A DNA stretch of 64,000 nt from Lantana camara (GCA_037501455.1 CM074857.1:103883501-103947500); one strand, 5' to 3'. Positions 1-13,849 are shown, counted from the stretch's first letter. Numbers and translations are program-made. Notes: generated by a model not told the origin, from the sequence alone.

Positions 1-2383
1 GCAAAACAAAACAAATCATCATCCATCCCCAATACCGGTTGATAGAAGGGTTGATCGGCCCTAACTATCCATACACAGAAACGAGACAAGGTTTAATTAC
101 TACCTTGAAACCTTCGGCGGTTTCCTCCGCCGGCTCAAGAGAAACACCCTTCCTCAACCTCCTAAGGTTGGGTGAGACTCTCAAATGGAGGTGTTGATGG
201 AAGAGCTCGGCGACCCCTCGGCCGTCCCGAGATTACCATACCACACTCCGGGGCCCAAGCATATCACGAAAGTCACACAAACATATCTCAAAGCTTATCT
301 TTCAAAGCCAAATCTCGCTTACCCACACCCACACTTGCATAAAACTAAACTTTTCAAACGAAAGCAAAATAGTCTATATACTTATACAAAACGTTTTCCA
401 ATTCTTATAACAAAGGGGACAACCCCATAACATATGTATTAAACACATATTTACCATATATAATACGTATTCGCATGCGAGGTTTGAAACCAATTAGGGT
501 CGTAGGTCAAATAACTAAAAGAACAAAACCTCACCTTATCAACGGACGTAGTGGAGACCAAATGTATGATAACCGGACACTTACGGAGCAAGCTCGTCCT
601 CAACCGGAAGATCTTCTGAACAAGACAAACAACAAGGGACACTCTTAGACTCAATATGAACCACATTGATGCTCGGTACATGCGTGTGTATGCTTATGAT
701 GCCAATGATATGAAATGAATTCACATTAAGGCCATTTACGAGCAAAATAATTTATATAAGAGCATATATCATAAACGAGGATGTAAATCAAAGCACAAAT
801 TCATAACATAAGGCTTAGCACATCATATGACAAGTTAGTCATGCATACATACAAAAAACGAGGCAAGAAGGACCAATAAGAAGCAACGAAAAGGCGAAAG
901 AAATCTCCCCGGATGCCACCCTTCTTGACACGGCCGTGTCAGAAAACAAAGGGGAACGGACACAGCCGTGTCAGGCGAAATAATTCGAAAAAAAACATTT
1001 CCGAGGGCTTCACACGGCCGTGTCCATTTTCCTTTGTAAACTGACGTGGCCGTGTCAGGCGGAAAAATTCAGAAAAACAATGTCGAGGGCTCAACACGGC
1101 CGTGTCCATTTTCCTTTGAAACTTGACGCGGCCGTGTCAGGCCTTCGGCCTGGAAAAATTTTGGCCAAAAAATGGCCGAAAAAGGAAGCAAAAACAGGGC
1201 ATTTCGGTTGGGGGCTTCAAGGGGACTCTTATGCCTTTCAAAACACAAACATCATGCATCAAAATAACAACCATTCACCAAAGTTTCATGCCCAACAAGT
1301 AGCCACAATTTCAACTCCAAAATGCAAGCAATACAAGACAAGAATGAGAGGAAGAAATGCATCAAGTTATATCATCAAAGCTCCAAAACTCATTTATGGC
1401 AAATGATCATATCTCAACTAACAAGAGAGGAGAAGAAATAAATGGCAAGAATCATATCATATAAGTCATATATCATCACCATATCTCAAGAAAACAAGGA
1501 AGAAGCAAGAATCAACAATTTCTCCCAACAACAACTACATACTTGCTATATCTCTTCAATCAACCAAGGAATTGAACTCAAAAGCATATAAAAGAGAGAA
1601 GAGAGAGTGAAGATTGAAACCATGGACTTACCTTTCAAATTGGAGAAGCTAAGGTGAAGATTTGAGCTCAAGATCACAAGGTTGGCAAAAGGGGTTTCTT
1701 CTTCCTTCTCCTTTGCTTGGTTGATCGATATTGAGGGAGAGAGGGGGAGAGTGGATCGGTTTAGGAGGGTTTAGGGGCTGAGGTTGGTTAGTTAACTCAA
1801 GCATAATCCAAGGTTAAGGGCTTGGTTGGGTTAAGGTGGGGTCCACAACTCAAAGCTAGGTCAAAAGGTAGCTTCCAAGCGTAAGGGGCTCGTTACGGGT
1901 GAAATTCGAAGGTCTTAATGAACTTAGAAAAATGTGGGGCTTGTCCCATCGAACCCGAATCGTCGAAACGAGTTCAATGGAGGTGACGGAATTCGAATCC
2001 GAATTCCCGAGCTCAAAATATGCGTCCCGGAACCCAAGGTGCGCTAAATGCTCTTTAGCCTCCTTTAGGTCCCGACTCCAATACGAACCCACAAAGGCAA
2101 GCAAAACAAACACCAAAACATGTAACGAGCACATAATCGAGTTCATAAAGTATATAATTAACACATCACAAATTCACGAAAATCAGAATTAAATACGGAT
2201 CCAAAACGAACAAATACAAAGCAAGGAAAAATTAAACGTTCAAAGGTAACCAAATTCATATTAAAGCAAATAAGTTCAGATAACTTCAATAATTCACGTT
2301 AGCAATGAAATATCACATAAGGAAATAATTGAATATCGCACATAATAGTTTACCTGAAAAGTCCGATCAGTCGGGATGTTACA
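1..2383 (-). mobile_element. LTR-type retroelement end, truncated by window start
   Basis: Read on the minus strand, the right edge starts TGTAACATCCCGACTGATCG, a terminus often seen in plant Ty3/gypsy LTRs, so the repeat probably ends at 2383 and runs off the left edge. Positions 929-1137 carry six copies or near-copies of the palindrome CACGGCCGTG, and an approximately 81-bp unit starting near 1002 and 1083 is tandemly duplicated. No gag or pol coding is readable. A partner LTR is not in the window, so whether 1-2383 is all LTR or LTR plus internal DNA is unknown. Confidence 0.5.
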
Positions 2384-2548
2384 ACACCTCTAGTTTTATA
2401 GTGTTTATTGGAAAAATTACAAAATCAGGATACTAATTTACCTAACTAATAATTTTAGGACACTTTTTGATTCGATGACAAACCAGCCTATTAACTCTAA
2501 AAATCGGACGGGATCTTCTGCTCCATTTTATGCTTCATCTTCTGCTCT

Positions 2549-3422
2549 ACCCATCAGATGTGTGACATGTGTCCAATTTTTAGATTTTATTAAAATGCAC
2601 AATTAATATGGGTCCCTAAGAAAATTAACGATGTGTTAACATCGTTGGTCATAAAATTAGCAACAAACAAGTCCTCCAAATTCCATACAAATCTGATTTC
2701 GTATAAAGGGGAAATTGACTAACGATTTATTCAAGAAATCAAAATTAAAAAAAAAAAAAAACGCAATTTTCATAAAAAGGGAAATCTATAATTGAGTTCA
2801 AAAAGGCATAAATCAATTAATCCAAACAAAAAACTACTGTGATTTCTCCAGACTTCAGAAAATCTTCTTTGGAAAAGGACGCAAAAATATCTTAATACTT
2901 CAGAAATTGTCAGCTTCAACCTTCTTAGGCACGGTCAGTTTTCTTCAATCTCAATTTAGATTAACTAGTTTTTTGATTTTATTCAGATTTTCAGTTGCAA
3001 TTTGTCATTAATTAGGAAAAGAAGGATGGATGCAAATAAAACGACACATAGAAAGCTAAACTTTTCTTCTGATGATAATAACAAAGAAAAAGAAGCTATG
3101 ATTGATACTGGGAAAAGTCCGAAAATTGGTATGAAATTTGATACTCAGGAAGAGGCATATAATTTTTATAATCAGTATGCAAAGTCAGTCGGTTTTAGTG
3201 TTCGGAATGGGGATGGGTGTTGTAAGGGCTTTGAGGAGAAGAAATTAATCGATTAATTGAGATTTTTGGAAGACATCAGATTTGTATGGAATTTGGAGGA
3301 TTTATTTGTTGCTAATTTTATGACTAACGATGTTAACACACCGTTAATTTTTTTAGGACTCACATTAATTGTGCATTTTAATAAAATCTAAAAATTGAAC
3401 ACATGTCACATATTTGATGGGT
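2549..3422. mobile_element. Non-autonomous MULE-like element with 148-bp TIRs
   Basis: The segment 2549-2697 is an imperfect inverted copy of 3275-3422; the match covers about 148 bp at roughly 90 percent by eye. The core between them holds a FAR1-like coding fragment. Long TIRs around a captured or relic coding fragment suit a Mutator-like element. I could not find a 9-bp target duplication at the ends (flanks ttctgctct and gtcactcgt), so the class assignment is inferred from structure and from the FAR1/MULE kinship. Confidence 0.6.
3026..3256 (+). pseudogene. FAR1-type DNA-binding domain fragment
   Basis: The frame from the ATG at 3026 gives about 76 residues. Its second half ([20 protein letters not shown], then GFSVRNGDG) matches the start of the FAR1/FHY3 DNA-binding domain, a zinc-binding WRKY-GCM1-like domain found in plant transcription factors derived from MULE transposases. 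The frame ends after [10 protein letters not shown], before most zinc ligands, and no transposase core or SWIM finger follows. It lies wholly between the two inverted repeats of the surrounding element. It is either the 5' end of a deleted FAR1-type transposase or a captured host fragment; function is unlikely. Confidence 0.6.
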
Positions 3423-3735
3423 GTCACTCGTATGTTTCTACATGATTTTACCAAGGGTGGACCGTTAAAAACCGTTTCTACACGATCTTTGAAGACTCCC
3501 CCACGTCTTGGTAATAGAGTTTATCTTGGGGTATGGGAGAGAACTTTCTCTCAACTGCTCCACCATCCCAAAAAACGAGTGAGAGTCTCAAAGATTTCAC
3601 ATCTATATTTAAAAGGGAAAAAATAAGACTTGTATTCAGGTATTAGAATCCCAACAACTATGGTGGTACAAATTTTCGTATCCATCAGTAAAATTTCATA
3701 AACAAATTATATAATACTAATAATTGTGACACACT
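3423..3735. other. Non-coding spacer
   Basis: No gene seen. Positions 3430-3640 contain a 70-residue open frame without recognisable similarity, which I treat as chance. Confidence 0.4.
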
Positions 3736-4320
3736 CATTACTTGTGCAGAATAAAAAAATTTATTATTTAAATATATTAAAATTAATTTTTATGTTAATA
3801 TATATTTATAATTATTAAATTATATAAAAAGCAAAAAAAAAAGAATTGAGGTGACGTGAGGTGAGAGAAAAGATAATTTTAAAAAAATATTATTAGAGTA
3901 ATAGAATAAATATATTTTTAAAAAAAGATAAATTATATAAGAAAGGAAAAATAATTGAAGTGAGTTTAGAAAAAAGATAAATTTAAAAAATATCGGATAA
4001 TGTGAATAAATCCCCAATTGGGCATCATATTTTTACTTAACTCCCCATTTTGGCAAAATGTCGTATAATTTTCACATAATTTAGTACTTAAAATACCTCT
4101 CATAATATGTTGTATAATTTTCACAGTAGTACTAAAACGTTCTAATGCAGTATTTATATCCTATTATGTTGTATAATTTTATGAGCAATGGAGTAAAAAT
4201 ATTCCAAACTGATAGGGAGTTATTTCAAACTGCCTCAAAAAATATTGTTAGAGTAATAGAATAAATAAATAAAAAGAAAAGAAGAGAGAATAACATAAGA
4301 GAAGAAAACGAAGAAGAAAA
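3736..4320 (+). repeat. AT-rich dispersed repeat, copy A (interrupted)
   Basis: A/T-rich sequence with the string of motifs: short Cys-like start, tatatttataattattaaat, then gtgagagaaaa and attagagtaatagaataaat. The same order of motifs recurs at 4370-4745 and 11620-11928. In this copy the tail (from about 4240) is separated from the body by a different repeat at 3990-4239, so one repeat is nested in another. Class unknown. Confidence 0.5.
3990..4239 (+). repeat. Nested dispersed repeat, copy 1
   Basis: About 250 bp starting near tcggataatgtg and ending near ttatttcaaactgcc. The segment 9940-10195 is the same sequence in opposite orientation at roughly 85-90 percent identity by eye. Shared landmarks are the gtgaaaattatacgatattt and ccaaaatggagagttaa type blocks (given here in the 9.9-kb orientation). 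It sits inside dispersed repeat copy A, so it arrived later. Confidence 0.55.
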
Positions 4321-4369
4321 GAGGACACTAAGAGACCAAAGCATTTATTACTGGGGTCTCTCGCTAATA

Positions 4370-4745
4370 TATAGTACTAGCAACTCTGTATATTCTATGC
4401 ATGTGTAAATAAAAAATAATTATTATATAAATATATTAAAATTAATTTTTTTTATTAAATATATTTTCTGTAATTATATCTTGATATAATTACTAAATTA
4501 TGATAATAAATAAATATGTAGCATGAGATAATATCATAGTAGTAATTATAAAAATTTAAATTATAAGTTGAAAATAATAAAATTCATAAAAATAAATTAA
4601 AAGAAAAAGAATGCAAGTGATGAGAGAAAAAAAAAAAAAAGAAGAGTTAAGAAGAGAAATGATTAGAGAGAAAAGAGAAGTTAAGAAAATGTGCAAGAGA
4701 ATAAAGTTGGATAAAATCAATTAATAAATAAATAGAAAAGAAAAT
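4370..4745 (+). repeat. AT-rich dispersed repeat, copy B
   Basis: Shares the motif order of copies A and C: an entry near ctagcaactctgtatattct, the aaaattaatttt block, the block rich in aataaataaat, and a gatgagagaaaa purine-rich tail. Copies are diverged and without clear ends. Confidence 0.45.
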
Positions 4746-4839
4746 ATTTGTAGAGACGAGAGTAATAATCCTGGGAGATTTGTTTTTCAGACTGTGCATG
4801 ATTACTTTTTCCCTGATTTCCCGATTGGCTGAGAGAACT

Positions 4840-5207
4840 ATTTTGGAACCATTGAAAGAAGGAAACCTTCTTTTGGGGTATGTCTAATTTTGTATATAGC
4901 TAGTTCAGAACTACATACTGATTCTTGATGTGGTACTCTGACTTGAAGGGATGTCGATACCATGATTAATGAGCCATTAGGTGCTGATTTTATGCCACAT
5001 GGCTTGGGACACATTCTGGGTATCGATACTCATGATTTCTGTATTTTTGTTGACATTGCTTGTAACGTGATTTTACTTAATAATGACCTGCTTGTTATCT
5101 AGTTTTAAGTTTTAACTTGAAATTAATAACCTGCTGCAGGGGCAGGGAGACCAAAAGAACCTCGTCTGAAATCTTTGCGCATGAATAGAGAATTCTTGGA
5201 GGGAATG
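4840..5207 (+). pseudogene. Prolidase (Xaa-Pro dipeptidase) pseudogene, three exon relics
   Basis: Three blocks in the right order match plant prolidase (PEPD-type, M24 metallopeptidase that splits X-Pro dipeptides in the cytosol). Block 1 (about 4822-4877) reads RLAERTILEPLKEGNLLLG and ends at a GT donor. Block 2 (4949-5025) reads [20 protein letters not shown] then HILGIDTHD, which includes the conserved HGLGH segment with a metal-binding histidine. Block 3 (5140-5207) follows a CAG acceptor, reads RPKEPRLKSLRMNREFLEGM and ends at GTATGT. The normal GGYP linker between blocks 2 and 3 is absent, block 2 runs into non-homologous codons, and the rest of the roughly 490-residue enzyme is missing on both sides. 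Intron borders survive, so this is a decayed gene copy and not a retrocopy. Confidence 0.8.
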
Positions 5208-5694
5208 GTATGTAACCAAAAACTTAAACTCTGTCTTCGGATATACTCAGAGGAAGTGATATATGGTTCTATTTATGTCACTGCATCTACAAGTCCATTA
5301 GCATTCTCTCTGCAGAAAACCTACAAACGAAAAATTACTATATATTATACTTTTTTGGCATTGCAAAAATTTGACGGGGCTTAAAGTTCAGTTAATTATC
5401 TAGTTGCTAGAAAAGTTTGGATAAAGTGATTTCTTATTGTTGAATTGTGTCTTGATGGTGCTGAGGGCTTTCCTTATATCCGGTTTGTAATAGAAATTTT
5501 TGATTAATTAGGCAATCATCACTTTATCACTCTAGTGCTATCATTTGACCTAAACTAGCTATTTAATTTAATGGCTACAATATTGTTTAAAATATGAGCG
5601 CTAATTCAAACATCACTAATTTAAAAGAAGGGAGAATCTTTAATTACTTGTATCATCGTACTAATACAAATACAATATAAGGGGAAATGTGTGC
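5208..5694. other. Spacer downstream of the helicase gene
   Basis: No gene seen. From about 5470 onward the sequence is shared with 53510-53755, where a rearranged copy of the helicase locus lies. Confidence 0.5.
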
Positions 5695-5700
5695 TTTATT
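5695..5700 (-). promoter_or_regulatory. AATAAA polyadenylation signal of the helicase gene
   Basis: TTTATT on the plus strand reads AATAAA on the minus strand, five bases past the helicase stop codon. The same motif is kept in the partial copy at 53757-53762. Confidence 0.5.
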
Positions 5701-5704
5701 AGTC

Positions 5705-7912
<2,208 letters not shown>

Positions 7913-7985
7913 TCAAGCTTTCTCCAGAAGAAAGACTTTGAAAGATTAATTAAGAGATCGAATTATAATTGTAATACTTCAAAAC

Positions 7986-7996
7986 TCTTTTTATAG
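7986..7996 (-). promoter_or_regulatory. TATA box of the helicase gene
   Basis: The minus strand reads CTATAAAAAG about 85 bases upstream of the helicase ATG. The position and sequence fit a plant TATA box; no other evidence. Confidence 0.45.
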
Positions 7997-8721
7997 AGGT
8001 TAGATTGGAGTTATCCTAATTCTACTAAATCTCTAACTTTGTGTAAATATGAGTTATTCTAATCCTAATGTAAGTAGGAAAAGTGAATTTTCAAGGAAAT
8101 AAACTCTCAATCAAATTTCTAATTGTATTAAATATTAACCATTGGTTATTCTTGTTATAGTTTTATGCATCAACTCGAGAATAAATTATTTATCAATATC
8201 CTGTGCTGTTCACGGGCTTCAAGTTTTAAATTAAATTCAAAAAAGAAAAAAAAAAAAAGATTAAATTCAATAGTTTCTAAATTAATTAATCTAACATTTC
8301 TTCATATGGTAAGTTGTAACAATTCGAGACCAAATTGTTTTTTTCTTTTTTCTTTTTACTTATTATTTTATTCTTTTATTATGGGTTGAATTCGTATGAA
8401 ATTGTTAAAATATAAAACTCAGTTTAAGTATTGTACTGTATACGGCCTTAAATTATAAACTCGGTTTAGTTTTTACTTTCTTGTTTTCTAATCCAGAGGA
8501 TCTCGGCTAGGAACAGTAAATAACAATGGCCTCTTTACTATTCAATATTAGGATCCATCGGTTAAAGTGCAACTTTTACCGTTATGCCATCAAAAACCCC
8601 ATCCCAATAAAGTAAACCCGCCCAGAAAAGAGTTTACCTCAAACCTCAAAGGAAAGGGGGTTAGTAATTTAACACCTCTTAAATACCTTGGAAAACTTGA
8701 AAAAATTCCATGCTGTATGAC
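7997..8721. other. Upstream region of the helicase gene
   Basis: AT-rich, no gene seen. The stretch 8116-8158 recurs at 54018-54050 at the end of the rearranged helicase copy. Confidence 0.4.
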
Positions 8722-9523
8722 TAGGGCTGTAAATGGATATTCGAAAATTCGAGATCCGTCCGCATTCGAATTCGTTTACAGAGAATATTATCTGAATCTG
8801 TTTCAAGAGAATATTATCTGTATCCAATTATAGACATCCGAATTATAAACGGATAAGGATATGATAATAAGACATCCGATCCTTTTCATTATCCGTTAGA
8901 TATATCCGTTATCCGATTTATCCATAATCCGTATCCGATAAATAATATGTTTTATTAAAATATATACACAGAACTATGTACGTACGTATGATAGATTATT
9001 AGTTTAAGTAAATATTTTAGAGCATTTATTAAGAAAAAACCTTAGGTTTTATTAGTAACCATATATTTACTTGAACATTTATATAGAGATAATATAAGTA
9101 ACATATATTACGTTATTAGTAAAAGTATTATATTTTAAATTAATTATATGATAAAATTTATAATTCCATCATATTTGTACATTCACTAAAAAATGAAAAT
9201 GATATATATAGATATAGTTATTTCTCTCTTTGTCTAAAATATATATATATATATATATTCAAATTTATATAATTATTAAATAATTTATCTATAAATGAAT
9301 AGTTGATAATCTGATTAAAAATTCGAAATTATATAGTTAAATGATTTATGTCAAAATAAATAGTTGAAAATCCGATTAAAATCCGAATCCGTCGCCTTGT
9401 ATCCGTATAAAAAGGATATTATCCGAATTCGATTAAAAAGGATATTATCCGTATCTGTCCGAATCATAAACAGATAAGGATATGGTAATCAGACGATCTG
9501 TATAACATCCGTTTACACCCCTA
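8722..9523. mobile_element. hAT-like non-autonomous element (TAGGGSTGTAAAYGGAT ends)
   Basis: The ends are inverted: TAGGGCTGTAAATGGAT at 8722 and the complement of TAGGGGTGTAAACGGAT ending at 9523. Flanking 8-mers tgtatgac (8714-8721) and tatatgac (9524-9531) match at 7 of 8 bases, as expected for the 8-bp target duplication of hAT elements. The inside is full of short repeats of TATCCGTATCCG type on both strands, and has a TA microsatellite near 9238-9260. No transposase frame is present. Confidence 0.65.
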
Positions 9524-9614
9524 TATATGACCCAGATTCTTTGTTTTGAAATAAACACAAGTTTTTGCGGTAAATAACTAAAAAAATTACTGTTCCTTTT
9601 CTATTGACATTGGA

Positions 9615-9793
9615 TAGGTGTATGGGAAATTCTTGTATGCATAATTTGTGAGCCCCGGTGCATACACATTTCAATTTTTTAATACTAAAAAAAAAATATA
9701 TTTTTTTTATTATTTTTTATCTGTTATTTATTTATTTTATTGGAATAAAAAATTGGGCTCATACCCCGTGCCTACAAGAATTTTCCATAGGTA
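9615..9793. mobile_element. Small MITE-like inverted-repeat element
   Basis: About 40 bp at 9615-9662 is an imperfect inverted copy of 9746-9793 (shared GGAAATTCTTGTA block and a GAGCCC block). The core is A/T homopolymer. Class and target duplication unclear. Confidence 0.45.
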
Positions 9794-9939
9794 TATTGTT
9801 AAGTAAACACTCTCCCGTTTGGGGGAGTATTTAGGCGCAAAACGCATGTTAAGCCAAGGACTTGTTCAAGAGACTTTTTACCATTTGTATTTTCAATCGT
9901 CATGTTCTAAATGAAGTGTTTTTCTGATTTTAGAAGGGG

Positions 9940-10195
9940 TAGTTTGAAATAACTTTCCATCAATTTGAAATATTTTTAGTTTACTCCCCATAAAATTATA
10001 CAACAAAATATGATATAAATACTGTATTAGAACGTTTTATTACTATATTTTGTGAAAAATATACAACATATTTTGAGAGGTATTTTAAGTACTAAATTAT
10101 GTGAAAATTATACGATATTTTGCCAAAATGGAGAGTTAAATAAAAATAAAAATATGATGCCTAATTGGAGATTTATCCCACATTACCCGATTTTA
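9940..10195 (-). repeat. Nested dispersed repeat, copy 2 (inverted relative to 3990-4239)
   Basis: Reverse-oriented copy of the 250-bp repeat at 3990-4239, matched along its full length. Copies in opposite orientation and different surroundings point to a mobile element. Confidence 0.55.
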
Positions 10196-10292
10196 GAACT
10201 TATTATTATTATTATTATATTAAAAGTATTTAAAGAAAAATCTTTTATTAAATAAGCGAGAATCTAAAACTACGTAGATACACTTTTGGCTA

Positions 10293-10886
10293 TGATGCTT
10301 GTCAAAAAATTGACAATCACCAATTAATTTATTTTTCAGGAATTTGACTGTACCAAGCTGCAAAATGTCGGAAAACGAATCTGAATGTTAACGTACAAAG
10401 AGAAAAATGATAATAATGAGACAGAAATAAAAAGAGAAATAAAGTGGATAAATCTGCATCGTTTCGTCGGGTAGAATTGGATAACTCTGAAATACAATAA
10501 ACAATGAACAAATTGTGACTTCTGGCTATGAATATTCTCTAAGATCTTCGGACTAGTTTCTACGGATAAAAAGAGTAAAGTTTGTGTAATGGGGTTGGGA
10601 GGAGTCTTCTAAGAGAGAGAGAAAAAAAGAGATTTATGTGAAAGTGACATATATCGTGACTCCTGCTCTTCCTTTTCTCCTTTATATATTTTCTAATTGT
10701 TCGTTGTAAAACCCTCCTTTTTTCTCAGATGTAAAACCCTACTTTTTTCTCAGACACATGCATATTTGAACTTCAATTTTTTATTTTTTTCTCTACATGT
10801 AGAGAGTTGTTGACTTCTTCTCTCCATCTTTTTCTCAACTAACATAACTCTTTAATTAATTAAATAAAATAATGTGGCCCACATTA
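10293..10886 (-). mobile_element. Solo LTR related to the 13.8-27.4 kb gypsy element
   Basis: The left end (tgatgcttgtcaaaaaattg, then acaatcaccaattaattta) matches the LTR start at 13855, and the right end (ttaattaaataaaataatgtgg type, ending cccacatta) matches the LTR end at 14421. The middle shares length and purine-rich composition but is diverged. Flanking 5-mers ggcta (10288-10292) and ggctt (10887-10891) differ at one base. No internal retroelement sequence adjoins it, so this is an old solo LTR of the same or a sister family. Confidence 0.65.
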
Positions 10887-10891
10887 GGCTT

Positions 10892-11619
10892 CATGTTCTA
10901 ATTTTTAGGTTATTTTCATAAATAATTAAAATTTATATAAGTTTGATAAAGTGGTAAACAACTTTTTTTTTTTTTTTTTTCCAACCTTCATAATCTTTTT
11001 TATACCTTCAAATACTCATCAATTTATTTTCAACATTTTTTAAATATTTAGTCAACAGAGATTGATCCAAGTGGTTAATAGATTTATTCTCAAGGGCAAG
11101 GTTTTGAGTTTGAATCCACTTGGGTGTGCGTGTATAAAAATAAAATAAAAAATTTAAATATTTAGAATATCAACTTCTAAATTCTACGTTCTAGAAATAA
11201 GTCAGAATCTATAACAACAATTCCACATGAATTTCGTTTGATAATTGTACATGCTTTTGTATAGTTATCATAAATTCTACTTAGTTTTGTAATTAATAAT
11301 AACTTTATTTGGACAAGTTATTCTTATTAAAACACTAATAATTCTAGAGATAAATATCTTTAGACAAATATAATTCCAGACTTTTATTGATAAATCCTCG
11401 AGTTAGTTTAAAAATCTTTACTAAAACTTTCATTATTTCTAAATAACTTATAATATAGCTAACAGTGCAACGTAATATATGTCTTTATTTCTAAAGATAG
11501 TTAGTACAGATAAAATAACCTATTAGATTTCAGTGATATTATACCAAGCAATACAAATGGAAAGCGTGGAAAGCGAGCTGATGACAATAAACTTAAGGAT
11601 TGATAATGCAATAGTAAAG
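10892..11619. other. AT-rich non-coding DNA
   Basis: No gene, repeat boundary or motif that I can support. Contains a poly(T) run at 10964-10980. Confidence 0.4.
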
Positions 11620-11928
11620 AGAACTAGTAATTGCGTGTGCAGATTAAAAAATTTATATTATTTAAACATATTAAAAATAATTTTTATATTAATATATATT
11701 TTATAATTATTTTTAATATAGTTATTAAATAATGACAAATAAATAAATAACATAAAAGAATAAAATAAAAACAATAAATTATATTAAAAAAAAAGAAAAA
11801 AAATCAATGTGGTGAGAGAAAAAATAACTTCAAAAAAATATTATTAGAGCAATAGAATAAATAAATAAAAAGAAAATAAGAGAAAAGAACGCAAGAGAAG
11901 AAAACAGATAAAACAGAAATAAATAAAA
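11620..11928 (+). repeat. AT-rich dispersed repeat, copy C
   Basis: Same motif order as copies A and B: gtaattgcgtgtgcag start, tatatattttataattattt block, and attagagcaatagaataaat followed by an A/G-rich tail. It directly abuts the long-TIR element at 11929. Confidence 0.45.
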
Positions 11929-13328
11929 GAGCAAATGTCATATTTAGTCCCTAAAGTTTCAGTTTTGTATCACTTTAGTCCTCATTGTTCTAAAAGTGAC
12001 ACTTAAGTCCCTAAAGTTAATAATTCGTCTCACTTAAGTCCTTTTAACCAAATCCTAATGAAGTTTTTACCTTACTCAAGGGTATTTCGGTCATTTTACT
12101 TTTTATTGTTCTAAAATGGTCCCTAAAATTTCAACTTTGTATCACTTTAGTCCTTAATGTTTTGAAATGTCATTTGAGTCCCTAAAATCAATAATAAGTC
12201 TCGTTTTGGTTTTTTTACCAAAATTAATACTTTTAGTTATTTTATTTAGTTCACTTGAAAAAAGAAATAAATAATATTTTCGGAAAGATCTGAGCTTGTG
12301 AGTTTAAAAAAAAAATAGAGTTGTTGTCACTATACAATATTAGTTTTTAATACGAATTTCCCACTACTATATTTATTCAGTTTAATTTAATAATTTTTAA
12401 TTTAGAGAGTGTTTTTATTTCAAATAATTACCTTAAATTATTATTTTTTTAAAAAAATTATAACATGGAATTCCTGCTTATGAAATTAAATTCAATAAAA
12501 TAATCATAATTTTAACTTGGTGTGTTAATATATTTATATTTTACTATCACATTGCAATATACATATTATGTTGGTTGAGATAATTATTTAAAATCCAAAC
12601 ATTCTCTGAATTAATAAATTATCATTAAAGTTTAAAAACATTAAATAAATAGATTAAATTTTATTTATAATGAAAATTATAATTCTTTTCGATTTTATAT
12701 TATACTAAACTGAATAACAAATATATTTTTTTTGGTGAACATATTGAAAACAAATATGATATAATGACAACAACTCTATTTTTTTTTTGAACTCATAGGT
12801 TCAGATCTTTGCAAAAATAGTATTATTTTTTTTTTTTGTAAAATAAATAAAATAATTAAAATCATTGATTTTGTAAACTGAATAAATATAATTGGTGGGA
12901 AATTCGTATTGAAAACAAATATGGTATAATACAACAACTTTATTTTTTTGAACTCAAAGGTTCAGATCTTTTCAAACATATTATTTGTTTCTTTTTTTTT
13001 ATGTGAAATAAATAAAATAACTAAAAATATTATTTTGGTCAAAAGAACCAAAATGAGACTTATTATTAATTTTAGAGATTTAAATGATATTTTGAAAATA
13101 TTGAGGATTAAAGTGGTACAAAGTTGAAACTTTAGGGACCATTTTAGAACTACAAATAGTAAAATGACCGAAATACCCTTGAGTAAGGTAAAAAATTTAT
13201 TAGAATTTGGTTAGAAGGACTTAAGGGAGATGAATTATTAACTTTAGGGACTTAGTGTCACTTTTAGAACTTTGAGGACTAAAATGATACAAAACTGAAA
13301 CTTTAGGGACCAAATGTGACATTTGCTC
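11929..13328. mobile_element. 1.4-kb fold-back element with about 450-bp TIRs
   Basis: The left arm from GAGCAAATGTCA at 11929 to about 12375 is an inverted copy of the right arm from about 12885 to 13328 (ending GACATTTGCTC). Landmarks such as ccctaaagtttcagtt, gggtatttcggtcatttta and acgaatttcccac occur in both arms in reverse order. The right arm side also has a direct repeat: 12745-12870 and 12910-13040 share the gaactcataggttcagatct-type block. No coding. Long TIRs with no transposase suit a non-autonomous MULE or fold-back element, but I see no clear target duplication. Confidence 0.65.
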
Positions 13329-13849
13329 AAACTTTTAATATCCTATCTCGAAAGAAGAATAATATTAATGTTGTTGTGGGATTTATATTCATCCCATGAA
13401 TCCATTATGTTTTTATAGTTCGAGCCTCATGTTCATAATTTATATTTCGAGCTTCATGTTCATAATTTATCTGCTTTATCTGCTACAATAAAAAATGATG
13501 GACTCCATGAACTCCGACAACGTTAAGTATACTTTTGAAATTTATATCGAACGAGATACAGATCCCCCCTGCTCCAAAACAGTTCTCATCACAATAAGCA
13601 GTTGTGTATTTGTCAAATCATCATCCTCCGATGAATCATCCTCAGGCCGCGAAGCATTCTCCTCCCGAAAATCGCCCTCAGGTCACATGTCACGGGAAAC
13701 CAGAACGGGGGAATATGGGAGTTGAGACACCTGAAATTCGGGCTTTGGATGCTGGGTATGACATGGTGGTGGTATTGCTCAGCCGACATCAGAAGGCAGA
13801 ATCTTCTGAATTCCTGGTTGATGGTGATATTGCTCGACATGAGAGGATA
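13329..13849. other. Left flank of the gypsy insertion
   Basis: No gene recognised. Two short direct repeats are visible: a 28-bp unit (cgagcytcatgttcataatt) at 13421 and 13450. Overlapping open frames at 13495-13940 run into the LTR and have no recognisable domain. Confidence 0.4.

Noticed and set aside
1020..1406. 128-residue frame
   Set aside because: Runs through the palindromic LTR repeats, low complexity and without domain.
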